Shown here: piece after piece, positions 56,802-64,000 of the stretch
Layout: each line of letters opens with the position of its first letter
How positions within the stretch are numbered: the stretch's first letter is position 1
NCBI RefSeq assembly: GCF_001486585.1
Contig: NZ_LN909043.1
Coordinates: 373,361-437,360, forward strand
Source: Paenibacillus senegalimassiliensis
GTDB lineage: Bacteria > Bacillota > Bacilli > Paenibacillales > Paenibacillaceae
Reading direction: 5' to 3'
Length of the DNA stretch: 64,000 bases
The notes under the pieces: model-generated
Databases searched by the model: none
The model's input: the letters and a program-made list of their open reading frames with translations, nothing else
What the model was told of the DNA's origin: nothing
Translations under genes and position numbers: made by a program

Positions 56802-57989
56802 ATGAAAAGGATGATTGTTCACTGCGAGCCCGGCTCTACCGAGATGGCGCTTCTGGAAGACGGCAAACTGGTGGAGTATGCGGTGGAGCGTTCTCAGCAT
56901 AGAGGCCTGGTTGGCAGCTTTATGAAGGGCAAAGTAGTTAATGTGATTCCTGGCATGCAGGCAGCATTTGTTGATATCGGATTGAAGAAAAATGCATTTC
57001 TTTATATTGATGACGTATTGCATCCCCATCTGGAGAAGCAGCCCAAACCCAAGCCCTCCATTGCGGAACTGCTCAAGCCGGGACAAGAATTAGTGGTTCA
57101 GGTTGTCAAAGAGGCAATAGGCAATAAGGGAGCAAGGGTGACGACCCATTACTCACTTCCCGGACGTTGGATTGTGTATATGCCGACCTCGGGTTATGTG
57201 GCGGTATCCAAGAAAATCAGCCGTGAAGCGGAGAAGCAACGCTTGCGCTCTATCGGTGAGGAACTGCGGACTGAAGAGGAAGGGTTGATTCTTCGCACGG
57301 TTGCGGAGGAGGAAGACGTTAAATCCATTGAAGAGGATTTGTTGCTGCTGCGCAATCAGTGGGCCTCGATTTTGGACAAGGCAGAGCAGCTTACTGCCCC
57401 TGTGGTGCTACATCATGATCTTAGTATGATTCAGCGTCTGATGCGGGATGCTTATAGTCCGGAGACGGATGAACTCATTATGGATAGCCCGGAACAGGCG
57501 GAGGAAGCCTTGACCTTCTTGCAAGGGATGCTGCCCGGGGAATCCCCGGACATTATTATTTATGAGGGTGACACGCCGGTATTTGATTATTATGATGTCA
57601 AGCCGCAGCTAGAGAAGGACTTCCAACGGAAAATTTGGCTGCCTGGCGGAGGATATCTGGTCTGGGATACGACGGAGGCCCTGACGGTGATTGATGTGAA
57701 CACTGGAAAATTCACGGGTGGAGCCAGTTTGGAGGATACCGTGTTCCAGACAAATCTGGAGGCCGCAGAGGAAATGGCTCGGCTGATTCGGCTACGGGAC
57801 ACCGGTGGAATCATTATTGCAGATTTTATCGACATGGACACCGACACTCACCGAACGGCTGTATGCGAGCGACTGGAGCAAGCCATGTATAGCGATCGTA
57901 CCCAGCACCATATCCTTGGTTGGACAAGACTTGGCTTGCTGGAGATGACGCGCAAGCGTATGCGTGAGGAGAATACAATTACTGGTTGA
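56802..57989 (+). CDS. Ribonuclease E/G family protein
   Basis: Endoribonuclease of the Rne/Rng family. An S1 RNA-binding region is near the N-terminus (GSFMKGKVVNVIPGMQAAFVD). The catalytic core has the metal-binding aspartates in LTVIDVNTGKFTG (about residue 308) and IIIADFIDMD (about 345). The C-terminus after WTRLGLLEMTRKR is short and the zinc-link CPxC motif is not present. ATG at 56802 follows AAGGGTGA; ATG at 56787 lies before it. 395 residues, so this is a short RNase G-like form. It lies directly before the rplU operon, as in several Bacillota. Confidence 0.93.
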   Translation: MKRMIVHCEPGSTEMALLEDGKLVEYAVERSQHRGLVGSFMKGKVVNVIPGMQAAFVDIGLKKNAFLYIDDVLHPHLEKQPKPKPSIAELLKPGQELVVQVVKEAIGNKGARVTTHYSLPGRWIVYMPTSGYVAVSKKISREAEKQRLRSIGEELRTEEEGLILRTVAEEEDVKSIEEDLLLLRNQWASILDKAEQLTAPVVLHHDLSMIQRLMRDAYSPETDELIMDSPEQAEEALTFLQGMLPGESPDIIIYEGDTPVFDYYDVKPQLEKDFQRKIWLPGGGYLVWDTTEALTVIDVNTGKFTGGASLEDTVFQTNLEAAEEMARLIRLRDTGGIIIADFIDMDTDTHRTAVCERLEQAMYSDRTQHHILGWTRLGLLEMTRKRMREENTITG

Positions 57990-58014
57990 TTTTCTGCAGG
58001 CTCCATGATAGTAT
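57986..58014 (+). promoter_or_regulatory. Candidate promoter of the rplU operon
   Basis: TTGATT (57986-57991) and TAGTAT (58009-58014) are 17 bp apart. The -35 overlaps the end of the RNase gene. Confidence 0.45.
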
Positions 58015-58019
58015 ATTAG

Positions 58020-58138
58020 GGTATGTGTCATGCGTTAGCTTGTGCACATGCTGTAACCGCTCCGATTGGGTTGACAAGTCCGCTGAACTTTACGGTTCTT
58101 ACGGCACCTGAATCAGGCGAGTCTGAGACATGAGGAGG
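58020..58138 (+). promoter_or_regulatory. L21 leader RNA element
   Basis: The region before rplU carries the blocks GCACATGCTGTAACCGCTC, GGGTTGA, TTCTTACGGCACCTGAA and GAGTCTGAGAC just before the Shine-Dalgarno. These match my memory of the Rfam L21 leader of Bacillota, a structured RNA thought to mediate feedback by ribosomal protein L21. The boundaries are approximate. Confidence 0.7.
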
Positions 58139-58147
58139 TGCAAGCAA

Positions 58148-58459
58148 ATGTACGCAATCATTGAAACTGGCGGTAAGCAATACCGTGTTCAAGAAGGCGA
58201 TGTACTTTACATCGAGAAATTGAACGCAGAAGACGGCACTAGCGTGACGTTCGACCGTGTATTGGCAGTATCCAAAGGCGAAGGTTTGGTAACGGGAGCT
58301 CCATTGGTATCCGGCGCAAGTGTAACGGCGAAAGTCGAAAAACACGGCAAAGGCCAAAAGGTTATCGTTTACAAATACAAGCCGAAGAAGAACTACCACA
58401 AGAAACAAGGTCATCGTCAACCATACACAAAAGTAACTATCGAGAAAATCCAAGCGTAA
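58148..58459 (+). CDS. rplU: 50S ribosomal protein L21
   Basis: A 103-residue protein starting [18 protein letters not shown], with the conserved basic C-terminal [22 protein letters not shown] at 58148 follows GAGGAGGTG; an in-frame ATG at 58130 would include the ribosome binding site. It is first in the rplU-prp-rpmA operon. Confidence 0.98.
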   Translation: MYAIIETGGKQYRVQEGDVLYIEKLNAEDGTSVTFDRVLAVSKGEGLVTGAPLVSGASVTAKVEKHGKGQKVIVYKYKPKKNYHKKQGHRQPYTKVTIEKIQA

Positions 58460-58473
58460 GAAGGTGCGGTAAT

Positions 58474-58806
58474 TTGATTATCGTTTCCATATTGCGCCTT
58501 GCAGATAACAGCATTTCAGGTTTCAAGGTTGAAGGCCATGCGGGCTATGCCAAGGCTGGTGAGGACATTGTGTGCGCTGGCGTATCAGCGGTTACCGTAG
58601 GTACGGTTAACTCGATTGAGATGTTGACGGGAATTGTGATGGACTCCAGCATGAAGAACGGCTTTTTAAGCGCGAGTCTTCCGCGGGATGTTCGGTCTGA
58701 AGCTGAAGAACAAGCGCAATTGCTGCTTGCCTCACTTGTTGTTATGCTGAAGGGTATTCAAGAATCATACGGTAAGTATATTCAGATAGAGGAATTAAAT
58801 ATTTGA
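58474..58806 (+). CDS. prp: Ribosomal-processing cysteine protease Prp (YsxB)
   Basis: Removes the N-terminal extension of ribosomal protein L27 in Bacillota. The catalytic histidine and cysteine lie in GHAGYAKAGEDIVCAGVSA (His near residue 22, Cys near 34). The length of 110 is typical. The TTG at 58474 follows AAGGTG. It lies between rplU and rpmA, the normal order, and its substrate is encoded next door. Confidence 0.93.
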   Translation: MIIVSILRLADNSISGFKVEGHAGYAKAGEDIVCAGVSAVTVGTVNSIEMLTGIVMDSSMKNGFLSASLPRDVRSEAEEQAQLLLASLVVMLKGIQESYGKYIQIEELNI

Positions 58807-58824
58807 AGAAGGAGGTAGACTACA

Positions 58825-59136
58825 ATGTTGAAATTGGATCTCCAGTTATTCGCATCCAAGAAGGGTGTAGGTTCCACAAAGAACGGACGTGACAGCATCG
58901 CGAAGCGCCTTGGCGTGAAACGTGCTGACGGTCAAACGGTTACAGGCGGAAGTATCCTTGTTCGTCAACGTGGTACGAAGATTCATCCAGGCACGAACGT
59001 AGGTATCGGTTCGGATGACACGTTGTTCGCGAAAGTTGACGGCGTTGTGAAATTCGAGCGTTGGGGTCGCGATCGCAAAAAAGTGAGCGTCTACCCTGTG
59101 GAAGTCGCTCCAGTAGCGGCTGCAGTCGAAGCTTAA
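58825..59136 (+). CDS. rpmA: 50S ribosomal protein L27 with cleavable N-terminal extension
   Basis: The core motif [13 protein letters not shown] follows an N-terminal [11 protein letters not shown] extension. Prp is expected to cut after LQLF, leaving the ribosomal form. The rest of L27 ([19 protein letters not shown]) is intact. The C-terminus carries an alanine/valine-rich tail ([12 protein letters not shown]). AGGAGG precedes the ATG. 103 residues. Confidence 0.98.
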   Translation: MLKLDLQLFASKKGVGSTKNGRDSIAKRLGVKRADGQTVTGGSILVRQRGTKIHPGTNVGIGSDDTLFAKVDGVVKFERWGRDRKKVSVYPVEVAPVAAAVEA

Positions 59137-59146
59137 GAGCTTATAC

Positions 59147-59186
59147 GAAAGCCCTGGCACTTTTGGTGCCGGGGCTTTCTTTTTTT
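59147..59186 (+). terminator. Terminator after rpmA
   Basis: GAAAGCCCTGGCAC (59147-59160) pairs with GTGCCGGGGCTTTC (59166-59179), followed by seven T residues. Confidence 0.93.
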
Positions 59187-59217
59187 GAATGACGAGAGCG
59201 ATATTCAGACAGGTTTA

Positions 59218-59226
59218 TGCTATACT
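59218..59226 (+). promoter_or_regulatory. Extended -10 promoter of spo0B-obg
   Basis: TGCTATACT at 59218-59226 is an extended -10 element about 57 bp before the spo0B start, directly behind the rpmA terminator. Confidence 0.5.
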
Positions 59227-59282
59227 TGGTAGTGATATCGGGGTCAATAACCTGATCAATTTGTTAGAGGAACGGGGAAAAT

Positions 59283-60047
59283 ATGAAACATCGGTTCATG
59301 GTGCGGGCGATGTTTGTGCTATTGGCACTAGTCTGCCTGGCTATTGTGTATTATCTGAGATCGCCGATAGGACAGGTCTTGTTATTTGGGAGCCTGCTTA
59401 TCGCATTTTGGGCCTATGTCAGACATATTCGCAAGCAGGCCGCAACCGAGCGCAAGCAACTGCTGGCATCGGTGCAACGTACGGCCACAGCAACATTAGG
59501 TCATCATCGGCACGATTGGATGAACGACTTGCAGATTTTATACGGATATATCCAATTGCGGAAAATTGATAAACTGGTTGACTGCGTGGAAAGAATAAAA
59601 GGACGCATGGCTGTGGAGAGCAAAATTTCCCGGCTTGGCATTCCGTCCCTGGTGTTTTATCTGCAATCCTTCCGTGAGGTGAATAGTTCTGTACAATTGG
59701 AGGTTGACATTGCGGATGACCTGCAATTGGGGACTTTATTGACGGAAGCGGATGCGGAGGAACTGACAGAGGCGATTATGGAAACGGTACGGGCATTTCA
59801 GTACAGCGGCCGTTCTTCCTGGGGCGAGACCTTACAGCTCAAGATGCTCTTGTACCTTGAGGACGAAGAGGTTGTCGTCCGGTTTGATCAATTGGGCACA
59901 GCGGGAAATCGTGAACTGCTTGGGCAGCATATGGGCGGATGGATGACGGCGGGACGGATTCGTGCCGAGCAATTGGATTCGGAGTATAGCTCCCTGAGAC
60001 TGCGAATGGCTTGCGGAAAAATGAATGAGGTGAATGCATGTTTGTAG
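59283..60047 (+). CDS. spo0B: Sporulation initiation phosphotransferase Spo0B-like, membrane-anchored
   Basis: In B. subtilis Spo0B passes phosphate from Spo0F to Spo0A. The phospho-accepting histidine lies in [19 protein letters not shown] (about residue 79), almost identical to the B. subtilis site. The C-terminal half is a degenerate kinase-like domain (about 135-250). Unlike B. subtilis Spo0B (192 residues), this 254-residue protein begins with two hydrophobic helices (about 8-24 and 29-44), so it is probably membrane-bound. It lies between rpmA and obg, the Bacillus position, and overlaps the obg start by 10 bp. Confidence 0.9.
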   Translation: MKHRFMVRAMFVLLALVCLAIVYYLRSPIGQVLLFGSLLIAFWAYVRHIRKQAATERKQLLASVQRTATATLGHHRHDWMNDLQILYGYIQLRKIDKLVDCVERIKGRMAVESKISRLGIPSLVFYLQSFREVNSSVQLEVDIADDLQLGTLLTEADAEELTEAIMETVRAFQYSGRSSWGETLQLKMLLYLEDEEVVVRFDQLGTAGNRELLGQHMGGWMTAGRIRAEQLDSEYSSLRLRMACGKMNEVNACL

Positions 60048-61351
60048 ATAAAGCTAAGATTTATGTTAAGGGCGGCGACGGAGGCGATGGAATCGTTGCC
60101 TTTCGCCGCGAGAAGTACGTGCCGGAAGGTGGACCTGCCGGTGGGGATGGCGGTAAAGGTGGTGACGTGATCTTTCGCGTGGATGAGGGCTTGAGAACGC
60201 TGATGGATTTCCGTTATCAACGGCATTTCAAAGCAGAGCGCGGCGTGAAGGGGCGTAATAAGAGCCAGCATGGCGCGAACGCCGAGAACATGATCGTAAG
60301 GGTTCCTCCGGGAACGATCGTAATCGATGATGATACGCAGGAAGTGCTTGCCGATTTGACCCGTCACGGACAACAGGTCACTATTGCCCGCGGAGGTCGC
60401 GGAGGTCGTGGCAACACCCGTTTTGCAACGCCCAATAATACGGCACCTGAATTGGCCGAGCATGGCGAGGAAGGCCAGGAGCGCTGGGTTGTGCTCGAAC
60501 TGAAGGTTATGGCTGACGTGGGTCTCGTAGGCTTCCCTAGCGTTGGGAAATCAACGTTGCTGTCGGTCGTATCGGCAGCTACCCCGAAGATCGGCGCCTA
60601 TCATTTTACGACGATTACCCCGAATCTGGGCGTAGTTGAAGTAGGAGAAGGCCGTAACTTTGTCATGGCCGATTTGCCGGGTCTGATTGAAGGAGCTCAT
60701 GAAGGCGTAGGCCTGGGACATGAATTCCTGCGGCATGTGGAGCGTACCCGCCTGATTATCCACGTGGTGGACATGGCCGGATCGGAAGGACGCGATCCTT
60801 TTGACGACTGGCAGAAGATCAATGATGAGCTTAGACAATACAATGCCGATCTGGAGAATCGTCCGCAGATCGTGGCTGCTAATAAAATGGACATGCCTGA
60901 ATCTGCCGAGCATCTGGAGAAATTCCGGGAGGAAGTTGCCAAAGTGCGTGGTGATTTGGAGATCATGCCTATCTCCTCTTTAACTCGGCAAGGCGTGCAA
61001 GAGCTCTTGTACCGTGTTGCTGATTTGCTTGATCAAATTCCTGAAGCTCTGGCCATTGAAGAAGTGACTGAGATTCCGGAACGCAAGGTATACAAGTTGG
61101 AACAGGACGTGGACGACAGCTTCACGATCAAGCGTGAGAACGAGACATTTGTGGTTGAGAGTGTAAAAATTGAACGCATGATGAAACGGATGCAGTTGAA
61201 TTCACATGATGCCATCCTGAAGTTGGCTCGGACATTGCGACATATGGGAGTCGATGAGGAACTACGCAAACGGGGCGCCAAAGACGGCACTCCGGTTCGG
61301 ATCGGCGATTTCGAATTCGAATTTGTAGAGGGCAGTAGTTACTATTATTAA
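60038..61351 (+). CDS. obg: GTPase Obg (CgtA)
   Basis: Essential GTPase of 50S assembly and stress/sporulation signalling. The glycine-rich Obg fold is at the N-terminus ([21 protein letters not shown]). The G domain follows (G1 [11 protein letters not shown] about residues 165-175, G3 DLPGL, G4 NKMD), then a C-terminal OCT domain (about 360-430). The length of 437 is typical. The ATG follows GAGGTG inside the spo0B 3' end. A short hairpin terminator follows. Confidence 0.97.
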   Translation: MFVDKAKIYVKGGDGGDGIVAFRREKYVPEGGPAGGDGGKGGDVIFRVDEGLRTLMDFRYQRHFKAERGVKGRNKSQHGANAENMIVRVPPGTIVIDDDTQEVLADLTRHGQQVTIARGGRGGRGNTRFATPNNTAPELAEHGEEGQERWVVLELKVMADVGLVGFPSVGKSTLLSVVSAATPKIGAYHFTTITPNLGVVEVGEGRNFVMADLPGLIEGAHEGVGLGHEFLRHVERTRLIIHVVDMAGSEGRDPFDDWQKINDELRQYNADLENRPQIVAANKMDMPESAEHLEKFREEVAKVRGDLEIMPISSLTRQGVQELLYRVADLLDQIPEALAIEEVTEIPERKVYKLEQDVDDSFTIKRENETFVVESVKIERMMKRMQLNSHDAILKLARTLRHMGVDEELRKRGAKDGTPVRIGDFEFEFVEGSSYYY

Positions 61352-61358
61352 CAGGAGG

Positions 61359-61380
61359 AGCACCTATAGGGTGCTTTTCT
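61359..61380 (+). terminator. Terminator after obg
   Basis: AGCACC (61359-61364) pairs with GGTGCT (61370-61375), followed by TTTTCT. Confidence 0.6.
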
Positions 61381-61392
61381 TGTTATAGAGGT

Positions 61393-61625
61393 TGTTCAAA
61401 AAGTCGTCTTCTCAGGACGAAGCTGTTCGAGGAGTTAATTCGACATCGAATCTTGAATTCAGCCGGGCCAAGCATAGGCTTCCGTAGTATGTTTCTTGCA
61501 GAAACATTTAAGTTGCTCACGTACCGATGCTTCCGAAGTCGTTTTCTCCGAAAACGTTTAGCTCCGCTACTCAGTCCCTAGCTTTATCCAACCTTCTTGG
61601 TCCTAAAAACCCGACTTTTTGAACA
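61393..61625. mobile_element. MITE-like element with terminal inverted repeats
   Basis: TGTTCAAAAAGTCG (61393-61406) and its exact complement CGACTTTTTGAACA (61612-61625) bound a 233-bp noncoding segment. The similarity continues inward to about 30 bp with mismatches (AGGACGAAG against AGGACCAAG). Inside are two imperfect direct repeats beginning GCTTCCGTAG (about 61491) and GCTTCCGAAG (about 61528), each with a small hairpin (GTTTCTTGCAGAAAC and GTTTTCTCCGAAAAC). It encodes no protein. No clear target-site duplication is seen. Confidence 0.6.
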
Positions 61626-61651
61626 TGCATTTACAGATAGGGCAAAAACCA

Positions 61652-61680
61652 TTGCCGGATGCTCATCTTTCCGTTATAAT
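61652..61680 (+). promoter_or_regulatory. Sigma-A-type promoter of pheB
   Basis: TTGCCG (61652-61657) and TATAAT (61675-61680) are 17 bp apart. The -35 begins 27 bp after the right end of the MITE-like element. Together with that element it accounts for the 371-bp gap between obg and pheB. Confidence 0.7.
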
Positions 61681-61722
61681 GTCCACTATATGAAAACAAA
61701 AGTCTCTAAGGAGCGGACGATT

Positions 61723-62160
61723 GTGAAAGAGCATTATTATTTGGTACGAGAGGACATTTTGCCTGAAGCGGTAGTGAAGACACTCCAGGTGAAGCAGTTG
61801 CTGGCAGCGGGTGAAGCCAGAACAGTCCATGAGGCTGTGGCACAGGTGGGATTAAGCCGAAGTGCCTTTTATAAATACAAGGATGGCATACATCAACTGA
61901 ACCAAATCGAACGGGAGAGCATTGTGACCATTTCCTTTGATTTGGAGCATCGCTCCGGCATATTGTCGAAGGTGCTCGCCTTAATTGCTGGTTCGGGAGG
62001 GAATGTGCTGACGATTAATCAGAGCATTCCCTTGCAGGGGAAGGCTAATGTGGTCATTTCTGTAGAAACCTCCAGACTAACGGAAGAACTGGATGAAATG
62101 CTGCAATCGCTGCAAAGTGTTCCTGGGGTACGCCGAACGCAAATTGTGGGTCAAGGCTGA
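61723..62160 (+). CDS. pheB: ACT-domain protein PheB
   Basis: A small regulatory-type protein of 145 residues. The N-terminal part (YYLVREDILPEAVVKTL, LSRSAFYKYKDGI) matches the YszB/PheB family, and the C-terminal ACT domain (about 70-140, ISFDLEHRSGILSKVLALIAGSGGNVL) probably binds an amino acid. GTG at 61723 follows AAGGAG at 61708-61713 and gives the same length as B. subtilis PheB; an in-frame ATG at 61690 lies too near the expected transcription start. In B. subtilis it is next to pheA; here hom follows. Confidence 0.9.
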   Translation: MKEHYYLVREDILPEAVVKTLQVKQLLAAGEARTVHEAVAQVGLSRSAFYKYKDGIHQLNQIERESIVTISFDLEHRSGILSKVLALIAGSGGNVLTINQSIPLQGKANVVISVETSRLTEELDEMLQSLQSVPGVRRTQIVGQG

Positions 62161-62261
62161 CCATGGTTGGTAAATAGGTGGATCGGAATTATGAGAAGAA
62201 ATATAGAAACAAACACCAAGAGGGAAACATACCCGCACTTGGATATGAGGAGGGGACAGCA

Positions 62262-63548
62262 GTGAAGCCTGTAAAGGTGGGTTTGCTTGGACTGGGTACG
62301 GTGGGAACCGGAGTCGTCCGTATTTTGGAAGGCCATCAGGAGGACCTGGCAAGTCAAGTTGGTTCGCCGATTCAAATTGAGAAAATTGCCGTCAGAAATG
62401 TAGAGAAATCCCGCAGCATTTATGTGGATTCGAGCAAATTGACGGAGGACCCTTGGGAAGTGATTCGCCATCCGGATATCGATGTAATCGTCGAGGTGAT
62501 GGGAGGCGTTGAGCAGACCAAGGCATATATATTGGAGGCGCTGGAGCGTGGCAAGCATATTGTGACTGCCAACAAGGATTTGATGGCGCTCTACGGCTCG
62601 GAGATTTTAGCCAAAGCACTTGAACATCAATGCGATGTATTCTATGAAGCAAGTGTGGCCGGTGGTATTCCGATCATCCGTACGCTTATCGAGGGTTTTT
62701 CCTCGGACCGAATTGTACGGATTATGGGGATTGTGAACGGTACAACCAATTATATTTTAAGCAAAATGAGCCAGGAAGGGGCCTCCTATGAGGATGTGCT
62801 GAAGGAAGCGCAGCAGCTTGGCTATGCCGAATCTGATCCTACCTCCGACGTGGAAGGACTGGATGCGGCCCGGAAGATGGCCATTCTTGGCACCTTGGGC
62901 TTCCGTACGAATGTGGAGCTGAGCGATGTGCAGGTGCGGGGGATTTCCTCCGTATCGAAGGAAGACATATTGTACGCCAAGAAGCTTGGCTACGAGATGA
63001 AGCTGTTAGGGATTGCAGAACAGCAAGATGATGAGTTCAGTATTACTGTACAGCCGACCATGGTCAAAAAGACACATCCTATTGCAGCGGTTCATGGGGT
63101 ATTCAATGCCGTCTACGTCTATGGTGAAGCGGTAGGCGAGACGATGTTCTATGGTGCTGGTGCCGGTGAAATGCCAACGGCAACCTCAGTTGTGGCTGAT
63201 CTGGTCGCCGTGGTCAAGAACCTCAAGCTTGGGGTTAACGGACTGAAAGCCATCGTTCCTTACAAAACGAAAAAGCTGAAAACCGATGACCAGGTTGCGT
63301 ACAAGAACTTCCTGCTGCTGCATGTTGATGACAAGGCGGGGGTGCTCGCCCAGATTACCCAGGTATTTGCCGAATATGAGGTAAGCCTGGACTCGGTTGT
63401 TCAGACGCCAAATACCAATCTGGCCGGTGCCGAGATTATGATTGTCACCCATCGTGCCAGCAAGGCTAGCCTGGAGAAGGTAATCAACCATTTCGAGTCG
63501 CTGGATGTCATCCACCGGATCAAGAGCGTCTATCGCGTTGAAGGGTAA
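62262..63548 (+). CDS. hom: Homoserine dehydrogenase
   Basis: Reduces aspartate semialdehyde to homoserine for threonine and methionine synthesis. The NAD(P)-binding motif is VGLLGLGTVGTGV (about residues 5-17), the catalytic region includes YEASVAGGIPIIRTL and GIVNGTTNYIL, and GLDAARKMAILG follows. An ACT domain sits at the C-terminus (about 350-425, LLLHVDDKAGVLAQIT). GTG at 62262 follows AGGAGGGG (62248-62255); upstream in-frame codons lack a site. 428 residues. It is in line with pheB and thrC. Confidence 0.96.
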   Translation: MKPVKVGLLGLGTVGTGVVRILEGHQEDLASQVGSPIQIEKIAVRNVEKSRSIYVDSSKLTEDPWEVIRHPDIDVIVEVMGGVEQTKAYILEALERGKHIVTANKDLMALYGSEILAKALEHQCDVFYEASVAGGIPIIRTLIEGFSSDRIVRIMGIVNGTTNYILSKMSQEGASYEDVLKEAQQLGYAESDPTSDVEGLDAARKMAILGTLGFRTNVELSDVQVRGISSVSKEDILYAKKLGYEMKLLGIAEQQDDEFSITVQPTMVKKTHPIAAVHGVFNAVYVYGEAVGETMFYGAGAGEMPTATSVVADLVAVVKNLKLGVNGLKAIVPYKTKKLKTDDQVAYKNFLLLHVDDKAGVLAQITQVFAEYEVSLDSVVQTPNTNLAGAEIMIVTHRASKASLEKVINHFESLDVIHRIKSVYRVEG

Positions 63549-63599
63549 GTCTCAATCAGACACGGAAATACACATTTCAGATAAAAGGAGTTCATACGC

Positions 63600-64000
63600 A
63601 TGAGATATCTCGGACTATTGGAAACGTACAAGGAATATTTGCCTGTCAATAGCAACACACCGAAGCTTACCCTACAGGAAGGCAATACCCCGCTGGTTCG
63701 TGCAGAGAATCTGTCGCAGGAGTTGGGGCTGGACCTGTATTTTAAATACGAAGGGCTGAACCCGACCGGTTCATTTAAGGACCGTGGTATGGTTATGGCT
63801 GTTGCCAAAGCTATTGAGGAAGGCAGCACAACTGTGATGTGCGCGTCCACCGGGAATACCTCGGCAGCCGCAGCAGCTTATGCCGCTCGTGCCGGGATTG
63901 ATTGTATCGTGCTGATTCCAAACAACAATATCGCGCTCGGGAAGTTGGCTCAAGCGATGATATACGGCGCAAAGGTTATCGCCATTGAAGGGAATTTTGA
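63600..64000 (+). CDS. thrC: Threonine synthase, 5' part
   Basis: PLP enzyme converting O-phosphohomoserine to threonine. The PLP lysine lies in [11 protein letters not shown] (about residue 59). [33 protein letters not shown] and the following segment are typical of the short ThrC of Bacillota. AAAAGGAG (63583-63590) precedes the ATG. The gene runs off the window after ~133 residues. It follows hom by 51 bp, forming the threonine operon. Confidence 0.95.
   Translation, partial: MRYLGLLETYKEYLPVNSNTPKLTLQEGNTPLVRAENLSQELGLDLYFKYEGLNPTGSFKDRGMVMAVAKAIEEGSTTVMCASTGNTSAAAAAYAARAGIDCIVLIPNNNIALGKLAQAMIYGAKVIAIEGNF

Noticed and set aside
59189..59569. 126-codon open frame overlapping the start of spo0B
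   Set aside because: It overlaps the rpmA terminator tail, the spo0B promoter and the conserved RHDWMN region in another frame.

Overview
The window looks like a chromosomal segment of a spore-forming Bacillota, most probably Paenibacillus or a close relative. The reasons are: gene order shared with Bacillus (tig-clpP-clpX, lonB-lonA-ysxC, hemA...hemL-spoVID-valS-folC, spoIIB-like-maf-radC-mreBCD-minCD, spoIVFA/FB, rplU-prp-rpmA-spo0B-obg-pheB); many sporulation genes (lonB, spoVID, a spoIIB-like gene, spoIVFA, spoIVFB, spo0B); strong Shine-Dalgarno sites; frequent GTG/TTG starts; a T-box leader before valS and an L21-type leader before rplU. GC content appears moderate by eye (not computed). 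The genus is an inference.

Layout. 0-11.4 kb: a partial unknown gene, then protein quality control (tig, clpP, clpX, lonB, lonA) with ispG and ysxC inserted, and a conserved gene of unknown function. 11.5-18.8 kb: a carbohydrate cassette made of a membrane-bound AraC regulator, two LplB/LplC-type permeases, a lipoprotein binding protein and a GH130 enzyme. 18.9-23.2 kb, minus strand: a response regulator, a histidine kinase and a three-gene ABC exporter of the lantibiotic/bacitracin-protection type, with four 11-bp direct repeats before the exporter. 23.4-32.2 kb: speD, then the tetrapyrrole cluster hemA-sirC-hemC-cobA/hemD-hemB-hemL and a pseudouridine synthase. 32.4-39.6 kb: spoVID, T-box, valS, folC, murC. 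39.8-46.7 kb: an accessory island with a secreted Calx-beta-like protein, a collagen-like surface protein and a 1438-residue pseudokinase/ATPase/GAF/LuxR regulator on the opposite strand. 46.8-56.7 kb: spoIIB-like, maf, radC, mreBCD, minCD, rodA/ftsW-type gene, spoIVFA, spoIVFB. 56.8-64 kb: RNase E/G, rplU-prp-rpmA, spo0B-obg, a MITE-like repeat, pheB, hom and the start of thrC.

How the genes work together. ClpX delivers substrates to ClpP, while LonA and the membrane-bound LonB degrade other proteins. The hem genes lead from glutamyl-tRNA to uroporphyrinogen III, and two methyltransferase/dehydrogenase activities branch off to sirohaem. MreBCD, RodA/FtsW and MinCD set cell shape and division site. 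SpoIVFA/FB and the SPOR-domain protein act in the sporangium. Prp trims the N-terminus of L27, both encoded in one operon.

No tRNA, rRNA, CRISPR array, prophage or complete insertion sequence was recognised. The most unusual loci are the pseudokinase-LuxR regulator beside the collagen-like protein, the repeat-operator ABC/two-component cassette, a seven-codon reading frame inside the mreB-mreC terminator, the folding-switch-like leader of ispG and the MITE-like repeat before pheB.
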